From Sabulicella glaciei (GTDB lineage: Bacteria > Pseudomonadota > Alphaproteobacteria > Acetobacterales > Acetobacteraceae): DNA of 64,000 nucleotides. A program made the translations under genes and the position numbers. Shown piece by piece: positions 57,891 through 64,000 of this stretch. How positions within the stretch are numbered: the first letter of the stretch is position 1; each line of letters starts with the position of its first letter. Under the pieces are notes generated by a model, which did no database searches, was not told the DNA's origin, and saw only the letters and a list, made by a program, of their open reading frames with translations. Where the stretch lies: positions 18,149 through 82,148 of the forward strand of contig NZ_JAPFQI010000020.1 in NCBI RefSeq assembly GCF_026183895.1, given 5' to 3'.

Positions 57891-58556
57891 ATGAGCAGGG
57901 CGCAGGATCAGGGCGGGCAGCTCGGCTTTGACGCCTTGCTGTCCGCAGCTTCGGAAGAGAACCGCAAGCGCAAGGTGGAGCGGGAAACCGCCCACCTGCC
58001 GGGGACGATGGCGGAGGCGATCCCGTTCTATCGCCTCCTGATCCGGCAGCATCATGCGGCGATGTTCGCCGCCGATGTCGATGCGGCGATGGGCTTGCGC
58101 AAGGAGGCCGAACGGCTCGCGTTGCGCCTCAATGACGGCGAGCCGGGCATCCTCGCGGGCGAGGATGCGCCGGGCTGCGTGCTGGCGCGGGAGACCGCCG
58201 CCGCGCCGGGTGCGGTGCCGCTCTGGGGACAGGAAGGCGAATTCACCATCGAGGTTTGCGGGATGCGCGTGCGCATCGAGATGGACGGCATGTTCGGGAT
58301 CGGCTGCGGCTTTGGCTACTGGCCCGGCTTTGCCGCGCGCGCGGTCGATCATCTCCGCCCGTTCATCAGCGAGACGGGATACCGGAGCTTTCTTGGCATC
58401 CATGCCGATCCCGCGCCGGGACTGACGCCGGACATGTTCGCGGCGAAGGTCATTGCCGGGCACATCAGAGGAGAGTTCAAGGGAAAGCTGCGCACCATCG
58501 AGCCGCGCTATCGCAAAGACGCGGTGGCGCAGCCCGAGCCGTGCGGGGCGGGATAG
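57891..58556 (+). CDS. Protein of unknown function next to ardC
   Basis: This 221-residue protein starts at ATG 57891, overlapping the ardC stop by 4 bp. The N-terminal third is charged and helical (LGFDALLSAASEENRKRKVE, RLLIRQHHAAMFAADVDAAM, GLRKEAERLALRLND). A central strand-rich part (GEFTIEVCGMRVRIEMDGMF, GIGCGFGYWPGFAARAVDHL) and the segment RSFLGIHADPAPGLTPDMFA follow. I recognise no domain. The tight coupling to ardC suggests a role in establishment of incoming element DNA; that is inference. Confidence 0.8.
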   Translation: MSRAQDQGGQLGFDALLSAASEENRKRKVERETAHLPGTMAEAIPFYRLLIRQHHAAMFAADVDAAMGLRKEAERLALRLNDGEPGILAGEDAPGCVLARETAAAPGAVPLWGQEGEFTIEVCGMRVRIEMDGMFGIGCGFGYWPGFAARAVDHLRPFISETGYRSFLGIHADPAPGLTPDMFAAKVIAGHIRGEFKGKLRTIEPRYRKDAVAQPEPCGAG

Positions 58557-58557
58557 G

Positions 58558-59169
58558 GTGGTCCCGCCGCGCCACCGCGAAATCCCGCTCGCGACGTTGC
58601 AGCGCTTCATCACCGGCGCGCACCGCACGCAGGATCACCATGTCGCCGTATGTCATGCCTTCGTGCGCGAGCTGCCGTGGTACGGGGAAGGCCGGGATAT
58701 CGCGCAGTTCGGCAGCGCCCTCTTCACCTTCCTGCAAGGGCACGCGGAAGCGGGCGACCGGGAAGAATTGACGGCCCGGCTCACTGCCGAGTTTGCAGGC
58801 TCCTATGAGTCGGCAAGCTCAAGGCTCACGCTGACAGCGGTGGAGCGGCAGCCTTATCTGCACGCCCACGAGCTGGGGACCTGCCTGCTGGCGTCCGATC
58901 AGGAGTCCGGGCGGGAGGGCGACGAGCTTGCCGTGCGCCGCCGCTCCCGCGAAGGCGTGATGGTTCTGAGCGCTTCCGGAATTTACGTCGTCTTGCGCGA
59001 TGGCCTCACCCGTCAGCTCAGGATCATCCACCTGATGAAGCGGGCCGCGTCCCCGGACGAGGAGGGCGTACTTGCAGGCGAAGCCTATCAACCAGCCTTC
59101 ATGGATGGCATGCGCCCTATCCAGGAGCGCGTGCGGTTCGTCGCGGCGGCAGCGCGGGAGCACGCCTGA
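58558..59169 (+). CDS. Protein of unknown function
   Basis: This 203-residue protein starts at GTG 58558, 1 bp after the preceding stop. It reads PLATLQRFITGAHRTQDHHV, ELPWYGEGRDIAQFGSALFT, REGVMVLSASGIYVVLRDGL and TRQLRIIHLMKRAASPDEEG. No recognised domain, signal peptide or membrane helix is seen. It is third in an ardC-led row of overlapping genes and overlaps the ankyrin gene by 1 bp. Confidence 0.7.
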   Translation: MVPPRHREIPLATLQRFITGAHRTQDHHVAVCHAFVRELPWYGEGRDIAQFGSALFTFLQGHAEAGDREELTARLTAEFAGSYESASSRLTLTAVERQPYLHAHELGTCLLASDQESGREGDELAVRRRSREGVMVLSASGIYVVLRDGLTRQLRIIHLMKRAASPDEEGVLAGEAYQPAFMDGMRPIQERVRFVAAAAREHA

Positions 59170-59534
59170 TGCCGACCAAACTTGACGACCTGAGGCAATT
59201 AGGCGTCGCCCAGCCGGATGCGCGCCTTGCCGACCTTGAGCTTCTTCTTGCCGCCGATGCTCACAGCGTCAACGGCATCCGCACCGCGCTCCAGAAGGGC
59301 GCGAACATCGATGCAAGGCACCCCGATATGGGGATATCCGCACTGCACATCGCCATCGGGAATAATGACCTGGCCCTGTGCCGCTTCCTCATCGAGGAGT
59401 GTAGTGCACGGTTCTTCCCGGACAAGTTCGGGCGCTGGCCGACGCTGATTGCCGCTGAGTGTCACGCAGACGAGACACTCTCCGATTACATCGTGGAACA
59501 GGAAGCCCTGTTCCTGCGGCAAAACCCCTCCTGA
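59169..59534 (+). CDS. Small ankyrin-repeat protein
   Basis: This 121-residue protein starts at ATG 59169 (TGATG overlap). Two ankyrin repeats are visible: NGIRTALQKGANIDARHPDM followed by GISALHIAIGNNDLALCRFL and then IEECSARFFPDKFGRWPTLI with AAECHADE. Ankyrin repeats bind proteins, so this may be an inhibitor or adaptor encoded by the element. It closes the ardC-led gene row. Confidence 0.82.
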   Translation: MPTKLDDLRQLGVAQPDARLADLELLLAADAHSVNGIRTALQKGANIDARHPDMGISALHIAIGNNDLALCRFLIEECSARFFPDKFGRWPTLIAAECHADETLSDYIVEQEALFLRQNPS

Positions 59535-59730
59535 AAAAAGTGCCGCTCGCACAAGCCCATCGGCTCGGGCGAGTGTCCATGTAAAACGCCGTGACCAGTA
59601 TTTGACCAACGAGGCTAAGTGCTGATAATCTCTTGTCGTTCCTGCCTTGTATCTGCCCGTTAAGGATGGTTAAAGCTTCCTTAATCTTGAGAGCCGATAA
59701 TAGAGAGAATAGGTCGTTAGAGCCGGATAC

Positions 59731-59760
59731 AAGATGTGCGCGGGGTCCCCGCGCCATCTT
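59731..59760. repeat. 30-bp palindrome upstream of mobC
   Basis: The arms aagatg...catctt (59731-59736 and 59755-59760) enclose gcgcgggg-t-ccccgcgc (59738-59754), with one unpaired t at 59737. A long extrudable palindrome next to a relaxase operon is a candidate for relaxase/MobC recognition at oriT. It could also be a terminator for the ankyrin gene row, although no T-tract follows. Confidence 0.7.
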
Positions 59761-59867
59761 GGCAAGGGGGCGCTAAAGCCGCCCCCCGTTGCATCCCCCC
59801 GGCGTCGGCTGATCCGGGCATCGAGCCCATCCCAGCCGAGCGCACCGTTTCGCCGGTGCATCACGAC

Positions 59868-60092
59868 CAAAGAGCCTTCGTGCCCTTTGGAAACCGGACC
59901 GGGAGACTTCGCTCTCCCTGGACCCATCGACCGTGGGCTTTCGCGCCCCCGGACCCACGACCGGTGTTTCGGCACCGGCTTCGACCTAGGGAGACTTCGG
60001 CTCTCCCTGTGGAACCCATCGACCAGGGCTTTCGCGCCCTGGAGGACGACCAGCGTTCCGGCGCTGGACCACGGGCAGGGAGCGTCCCTGCC
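59868..60092. repeat. Array of consecutive short hairpins
   Basis: At least six adjacent perfect stem-loops, each with 4-8 bp stems, follow one another. They are gggaga/tctccc (59901-59918), gggc/gccc (59935-59948), ccggtg/caccgg (59961-59978), gggaga/tctccc (59989-60007), ccagggc/gccctgg (60023-60042) and ccagcg/cgctgg (60050-60067). A seventh, ggcaggga/tccctgcc (60074-60092), has a 3-nt loop, and a weaker one, ccaaag/ctttgg, starts near 59868. Loops are nearly all 6-7 nt of the type cttcgc, tttcgc, tttcgg or ttccgg. The linker acccatcgacc recurs twice. Stems differ in sequence while loops are conserved, which implies selection on structure. Confidence 0.8.
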
Positions 60093-60112
60093 GCGGCAAC
60101 CGGAGAGAGGAG

Positions 60113-60466
60113 ATGTCAGGCAGCGGCAGCGAGACGAGGCAGCGCCAGATCACACTGAAGGCGCGCTTCACCGACGAGGAAGCCGCTCTGATTACAGAGC
60201 AGGCGAACCGGGCCGCTGTGTCTGTTGCCTCTCTTATCCGCTATGCCGTGCTGGGCCAGCCGCCGCTGCGCGCGAGCCGCCAGCCCACCATCAATGAAGA
60301 AATGGCCGCCCATCTTATCGGCAAAATGGGGCAGCTCGCCTCTGCGCTGCGCTCGTGCGCAGACGCAGGCAATCCGGGAAAAACCGATGCCCGGATCGAG
60401 GCGGCCCACCGCGATCTTGCCGAGATGCGCGCCGCGCTCTTTCAGGCGCTGGGGAGGGAGCCGTGA
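60113..60466 (+). CDS. mobC: MobC-like mobilisation accessory protein
   Basis: This 117-residue protein has ATG 60113 preceded by GGAGAGAGGAG. The N-terminal RQITLKARFTDEEAALITEQ and ANRAAVSVASLIRYAVLGQP form the ribbon-helix-helix typical of MobC relaxosome proteins, and the C-terminal helix continues THLIGKMGQLASALRS-like sequence. MobC proteins bind oriT, open the strands and recruit the relaxase. The next gene starts inside its stop (GTGA overlap). Confidence 0.85.
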   Translation: MSGSGSETRQRQITLKARFTDEEAALITEQANRAAVSVASLIRYAVLGQPPLRASRQPTINEEMAAHLIGKMGQLASALRSCADAGNPGKTDARIEAAHRDLAEMRAALFQALGREP

Positions 60467-62073
60467 TCCTGAAAGGCAACCAGCGCGGCAACGGCGCGGA
60501 CCTCGCCATCCACCTGATGAATTCGTTCGACAACGAGTCCATCGAGGTGGCGGAAGTGTATGGCGCGGTTGCGGACGACCTGCTCGGCGCGTTCGCGGAA
60601 TTCGAGGCGGTGTCGCTCGGCACCCGCGCGCGCGAGTATCTCTACAGCCTCTCGATCAGTCCGCCGTCACCGCTCACGCGCGAACAGTATTTCGAGGCCA
60701 TCGGCATGATCGAGGGGCGGCTCGGCCTCGCCGGGCAGCCGCGCGCCGTCGTCTTCCATGTGAAGGACGGGCGCGAGCATGCGCACGTCGTCTGGTCGCG
60801 CATCAATCTTGAAAAGATGCGCGCGGTGCACATGGCGCACGACCGCAGAAAGCTCATGGATATGGCGGTCGCGCTCTCACGCAAATTCGGTCTTTCCATG
60901 CCGCCGGGCCTCAAGGCCTGGGAGGAGAAGCACAAGTACGAAAAGGAGAAGCTCGAAGCGACGCTCGCCGAGAAGGCGCAGGCGGAGGCGACCGGCATCG
61001 CGCCCGAGGAGCGGCGCGCCGAAATCACGGCGGCTTACGAAGCATCGGATACCGCCGAGGCGCTCCGGGCCGCGCTCGAGCAGAAGGGCTATGTGCTCGC
61101 CAAGGGAGACCGTCGCAGTCTCGTGGTCGTGGATAAATTCGGCGAGGTGCACAGCCTCACGCGGTACATCAAAGGCCACAAGGCGAGCGCGGTTAAGGAG
61201 CGGCTCGCCGCCCTTCGTCCCGAGGAACTGCCGAGCGTCGATGAGGCAAGGGAGCTGGTGCGTAAGCACGCGGAGGCGCTTGAGGAGCGGCAGCGCGAGC
61301 AGCGGCATGATCGGGAACGCGAGCAGGAGCGTCAGAGCGCGCGGCAGCGGCTGGAGGAGTTGCGACGGCAGGCGGAAAGCAAGCTCGCGAGGAAAATGGC
61401 GGCAAGGCGGCTCGCGCTGCAACAGGCCGCGCAGGAACTGCTCGTCCGGCAGCAAGCCGAAAAGCTCGCGCTGCATGCGGCGCAGAGGACCGAGAGCAGG
61501 GGCTTCCTGTTCCGGGTGCGCAGCGCGGTCGCGGACCTGCTTTCCCGCACGCCGGGCCTGCGCTCGGTCCTCTCTCATCTCCAGAAGATGACCCACCTCG
61601 ATCCCAAGGAGCGGCATCGCCTCGAAGACGGTGCGCTCTCGCGCCGTCATGCGCGCGAGAAGCTGGAAATCGAGAGGCTCCGGCGCCTGCATGCGCGCCT
61701 CGATACGCGCGAGCGGGCATCGCTCGAGAAGGCCATGCGTAAGGCGGAGCGGCTTGAGGAGGCGGCGAGCCTCGCGTTGGTGCGCGATGCGGAACAGACG
61801 CGCAGCGCGGACGACATGGCGATGCAGGACTTCTATGACGCAGCTCGCGATCAGGGCTTCTGGAAGAAACAGGAGTTCGCGGAAGGCGATTTGCGGGAGC
61901 GTTTTAATGATGCTGCCGACTTCGCGCATGGGGCGGATGAGGCCGACGAGGGCGATGACGGCTACGCGCCGGACCTGCGAAACGAGGCCGACGATGATGA
62001 CGACGACGATGGCGGGCCGCCCCGTCACAGACACCGCCGCCGCAAGGGCTATGGGTACAGGAGGGACGACTAA
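60463..62073 (+). CDS. MobA/VirD2-type relaxase
   Basis: This 536-residue protein starts at GTG 60463. The relaxase domain (1-180) has the three-histidine metal motif FHVKDGREHAHVVWSRIN (His99, His106, His108). Its N-terminal part lacks a clear early catalytic Tyr motif; candidate tyrosines are at about residues 33 and 59-61 (REYLYSLS). Residues about 185-500 are a long charged coiled coil (REQRHDREREQERQSARQRL, RKMAARRLALQQAAQELLVR). The C-terminus is an acidic run of Asp followed by a basic RHRRRKGYGYRR tail. It would nick oriT and lead the strand to a type IV secretion system supplied elsewhere, since none is encoded in this window. Confidence 0.87.
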   Translation: MILKGNQRGNGADLAIHLMNSFDNESIEVAEVYGAVADDLLGAFAEFEAVSLGTRAREYLYSLSISPPSPLTREQYFEAIGMIEGRLGLAGQPRAVVFHVKDGREHAHVVWSRINLEKMRAVHMAHDRRKLMDMAVALSRKFGLSMPPGLKAWEEKHKYEKEKLEATLAEKAQAEATGIAPEERRAEITAAYEASDTAEALRAALEQKGYVLAKGDRRSLVVVDKFGEVHSLTRYIKGHKASAVKERLAALRPEELPSVDEARELVRKHAEALEERQREQRHDREREQERQSARQRLEELRRQAESKLARKMAARRLALQQAAQELLVRQQAEKLALHAAQRTESRGFLFRVRSAVADLLSRTPGLRSVLSHLQKMTHLDPKERHRLEDGALSRRHAREKLEIERLRRLHARLDTRERASLEKAMRKAERLEEAASLALVRDAEQTRSADDMAMQDFYDAARDQGFWKKQEFAEGDLRERFNDAADFAHGADEADEGDDGYAPDLRNEADDDDDDDGGPPRHRHRRRKGYGYRRDD

Positions 62074-62116
62074 CAGCTCGGGTTCGGTCGCTGTGACCCA
62101 TGTATGATCCCAATCT

Positions 62117-62198
62117 GGATGATTTGGAGTTTATATGATCCATTCCTTGACTAATGCACTCCGTAGAGTGTAGAATGACCTATATACGAGCCAAATCA
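62117..62198. promoter_or_regulatory. Probable hipBA operator region
   Basis: The inverted arms atgatttgg (62117-62125) and ccaaatcat (62190-62198) are perfect complements 64 bp apart, and the palindrome actccgtagagt lies between them near 62158. The region is AT-rich and directly upstream of hipB. HipB homologues repress their operon by binding paired palindromes, so this is the likely promoter/operator. Confidence 0.55.
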
Positions 62199-62238
62199 TA
62201 GTGATATGGCTCATGCAGGGGTCAATTGGTGTTGTGAG

Positions 62239-62574
62239 ATGCCGACGACGAAGCGGACATATTCCCGCTACGGGCTGGAGGGGCTTGCCTTGCTGGGCAA
62301 GATGATCCGGCTCGGGCGCATGCAGCGCAGGCTGACGGCGCAGGAGCTCGCCGAGCGGATCGGCGTGTCCCGCAGCACGCTCCAGCGTATCGAGAAGGGC
62401 GACCCCAAGGTCGAGGTGGGCCTGATGTTCGAGGCTGCCGCCATCGTCGGCGTCAAGCTGTTCGATGCGGACGAGAAGGGCATCACCGCCCTTGCGGCTC
62501 GCACGGATGACCGTATCGCCGTGCTGCCCAAGCACATCTACAAAGCCGGTAAACAGGTCGACGATGACTTCTAG
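62239..62574 (+). CDS. hipB: HipB-like antitoxin (HTH)
   Basis: This 111-residue protein is read from ATG 62239 (MPTTKRTYSRYGLEGLALLG); an in-frame ATG at 62206 would add 11 residues and neither has a strong ribosome-binding site. The HTH_XRE domain is clear: KMIRLGRMQRRLTAQELAER, IGVSRSTLQRIEKGDPKVEV and GLMFEAAAIVGVKLF. It should neutralise HipA and repress the operon. Its 3' end overlaps hipA by 11 bp. Confidence 0.88.
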   Translation: MPTTKRTYSRYGLEGLALLGKMIRLGRMQRRLTAQELAERIGVSRSTLQRIEKGDPKVEVGLMFEAAAIVGVKLFDADEKGITALAARTDDRIAVLPKHIYKAGKQVDDDF

Positions 62575-63877
62575 GGTCCCCAAGTATGACGAGGCCTTCG
62601 TCTGGGTGTGGCTCCCGGGAGCGGCCGAGCCCGTCGTTGCCGGACGGCTGCATGCCCATGACGGCATCGTCACCTTCAACTACGGGAGAAGCTATCGCGA
62701 GCGGCGCGGCGCGATCCCGCTCTATCTCCCCGAACTGCCGCTGCAAGCGGGTGAGCTTCCCCTTCTTGCCGGGCTGACCATGCCGGGCTGCATCCGCGAT
62801 GCCGCGCCCGATGCCTGGGGACGGCGCGTGATCCTCAATCGCAAGTTCGGGGTCAAAGGGGATGAAGTCGCCGAGCTCGATCTCTCGGAACTCACCTTCC
62901 TGCTGGAATCCGGCTCGGACCGGATCGGCGCGCTCGATTTTCAGTTTTCGGCGAGCGTCTATGAGCCGCGCGCGCCGATCAATGCGACGCTCGAAGAACT
63001 GATCGAGTCCGCCGAGCGGGTTGAAAAGGGAATCCCGCTCTCGCCCGACCTCGACCAGGCGCTCCACCACGGAAGCTCGATTGGCGGAGCCCGCCCGAAG
63101 GCGCTGATCGAGGACGGCGCGGTCAAGCACGTTGCCAAGTTCTCCTCCTCTTCAGACCTCTACAGTGTCGTCAAAGGCGAGTTCATCGCCATGCGCCTTG
63201 CCACCCTTTGCGGCATCAATGCTGCGCCGGTTTCGCTGGTGCGGGCGGCTGGCAAGGACGTGCTGCTCGTCGAGCGGTTCGACCGGGTACGTGCCAACGG
63301 CGGCTGGCACCGCAGGTCGATGGTCTCGGCCCTGACCATGCTCGGCCTCGATGAGATGATGGCGCGCTATGCGAGCTACGAGGATTTCGCGGAGATCGTC
63401 CGTCACCGGTTCACGAACCCCGCCGCCACGCTGCGCGAGCTCTTTGCCCGCATCGTGTTCAACATCCTCTGCGGTAACACCGACGATCATGCCCGCAACC
63501 ATGCGGCATTCTGGGATGGAGAGGCGCTCACCCTCACTCCGGCCTATGACATCTGTCCGCAGGGGCGCGCCGGTCAGGAAGCGACCCAGGCGATGCTCAT
63601 CACCGGCGACAACCGCATGAGCCGGATCGCCACCTGCCTTGCGGCCGCCCATCACTTCCTGCTCTCGGAGCCGGAGGCGCTCGCGCTAATCGGGGAGCAG
63701 TTGACCTGCATCGGTCAGAACTGGACGCTCGTCTGTGAGGAGGCGGCGCTGAGTGAGGCCGACCGTAACCTGCTCTGGGGGCGGCAGTTCCTTAATCCTT
63801 ACGCGTTCACAGCACTTCAAGGGGATGCGCTCGCGCTCAAAGTCCTGGCGGATGAGCTACGCGGCAACGTCGGTTGA
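62564..63877 (+). CDS. hipA: HipA-like serine/threonine kinase toxin
   Basis: This 437-residue protein starts at ATG 62564. The N-terminal HipA_N part reads PAAEPVVAG-type sequence and FNYGRSYRERRGAIPLYLPE. The kinase core shows the phosphorylation-loop segment GSSIGGARPKALIEDGAVKH, the lysine strand HVAKFSSSSD, the catalytic loop GNTDDHARNHAAFWDG and the metal-binding LTPAYDICPQ. All key residues are present, so the toxin is probably active. HipA of E. coli phosphorylates glutamyl-tRNA synthetase and induces dormancy; targets of other members vary. It maintains the element as a toxin-antitoxin module. Confidence 0.92.
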   Translation: MTSRVPKYDEAFVWVWLPGAAEPVVAGRLHAHDGIVTFNYGRSYRERRGAIPLYLPELPLQAGELPLLAGLTMPGCIRDAAPDAWGRRVILNRKFGVKGDEVAELDLSELTFLLESGSDRIGALDFQFSASVYEPRAPINATLEELIESAERVEKGIPLSPDLDQALHHGSSIGGARPKALIEDGAVKHVAKFSSSSDLYSVVKGEFIAMRLATLCGINAAPVSLVRAAGKDVLLVERFDRVRANGGWHRRSMVSALTMLGLDEMMARYASYEDFAEIVRHRFTNPAATLRELFARIVFNILCGNTDDHARNHAAFWDGEALTLTPAYDICPQGRAGQEATQAMLITGDNRMSRIATCLAAAHHFLLSEPEALALIGEQLTCIGQNWTLVCEEAALSEADRNLLWGRQFLNPYAFTALQGDALALKVLADELRGNVG

Positions 63878-64000
63878 AGATGATGTCAAGCGACACCGGA
63901 AACGCCCCCCTTGTCGCCATGAAATCTCCCCCCTGTTTTAGGTCTTCACTGCCGCGGGCTCTGGCGTGGTGCTCCGGAGCAGGCCCGAGCGGCGCTTCTC

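Larger units (their letters stand above)
53396..57894 (+). pseudogene. ardC: ArdC-type antirestriction protein, split by IS21
   Basis: The left part (53396-53792, GTG start) is the N-terminal ssDNA-binding domain: VYERITGRIVAELEQGVRPW, LRFNGMPYQGINVLMLWGES and KGEHGSLVVYADRI to YTVFNVEQVEGL. The right part (from 57392) continues QHFYGLAEPRLDPVQRNALA and carries the metallopeptidase domain with YATLAHELTHWTRHPSRLKR (HELTH) and MEELVAELGAAFLSADLDL, ending at 57894. Removing 53793-57386 plus one copy of the 5-bp repeat actgc joins ...EGLPQHFYG... exactly, giving a normal protein of about 300 residues. ArdC proteins protect incoming conjugative DNA in the recipient; here this is disabled. Confidence 0.93.
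59535..60112. other. Gene-free region before mobC, probable oriT area
   Basis: No gene is supported in 578 bp. The left 170 bp are AT-richer. A 30-bp near-perfect palindrome at 59731-59760 and an imperfect GC-rich hairpin at about 59762-59792 follow, then the hairpin array at 59868-60092. The position directly upstream of mobC and the relaxase is where oriT is expected. Confidence 0.6.

Noticed and set aside
59868..60092. Hairpin array as simple rho-independent terminators
   Set aside because: There are several consecutive hairpins, none followed by a T-tract, with conserved loop sequences. A terminator series does not explain this.

Overview
This 64 kb window is high-GC accessory DNA from an alphaproteobacterium. 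The transposase types suggest an Acetobacteraceae/Rhodospirillales-like host, and the ardC-mobC-relaxase-hipBA segment resembles mobilisable elements of sphingomonads and relatives. That taxonomic reading is inference. No housekeeping operon, rRNA, complete tRNA or CRISPR array is present.

Layout. (1) 1-36.2 kb is an insertion-sequence graveyard with about a dozen recognisable cargo genes. It holds seven IS110-family elements (three of them broken), one IS66, one IS21 split by an IS1634-type element, and fragments of IS3, IS4/IS701-like, IS630 and IS5 elements. Nesting can be resolved to the base in several places: IS66 in IS110, IS1634-type in IS21, and IS110 in IS3 twice. The cargo includes an unusual set of secreted proteases from four unrelated families: an S8 subtilase, an HExxHxxGxxH metzincin, an M48-like HExxH protease and an M35-like aspzincin. 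They come with a lipoprotein and two small secreted proteins. Further cargo is a gene of unknown function at 24.4-25.5 kb and a plasmid-like module (divergent Vsr endonuclease, Toprim-like protein, RepB-type primase, AAA+ ATPase) at 26.5-30.7 kb. (2) At 35.8-36.5 kb lie the C-terminal half of a tyrosine integrase and a 3' tRNA end with CCA, flanked by two identical 19-bp repeats. This is a probable attachment site and marks the border of an integrated element. (3) 36.7-53.0 kb is a two-operon defence locus around one control region at 47.25-47.45 kb. To the left run a WYL regulator, an SNF2/DUF3883 helicase, a DUF1156 DNA methyltransferase and a HEPN-DUF499 ATPase. To the right run a metallo-beta-lactamase-fold protein, a single-chain E2-E1-JAB ubiquitin-like conjugation/deconjugation protein, a patatin-like phospholipase and a Lit-like HExxH peptidase. 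Genes inside each operon overlap by 1-4 bp or are nearly contiguous. (4) 53.4-64 kb is a mobilisation segment: ardC split by an IS21 that itself carries an IS3, three small genes, a remarkable array of hairpins, mobC, a relaxase and a hipBA toxin-antitoxin pair.

How the parts may work together. The left operon looks like a modification-linked defence system with a possible HEPN RNase effector. The right operon resembles a type II CBASS (Cap2/Cap3 plus patatin effector) without a nucleotide cyclase. The metallo-beta-lactamase-fold protein ends in a flexible tail with a C-terminal glycine, so it could be the conjugated partner. This four-gene operon is the best candidate in the window for an undescribed system. 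The WYL protein probably represses its own promoter through an inverted repeat lying over its -35/-10 region, and it may also control the divergent operon.
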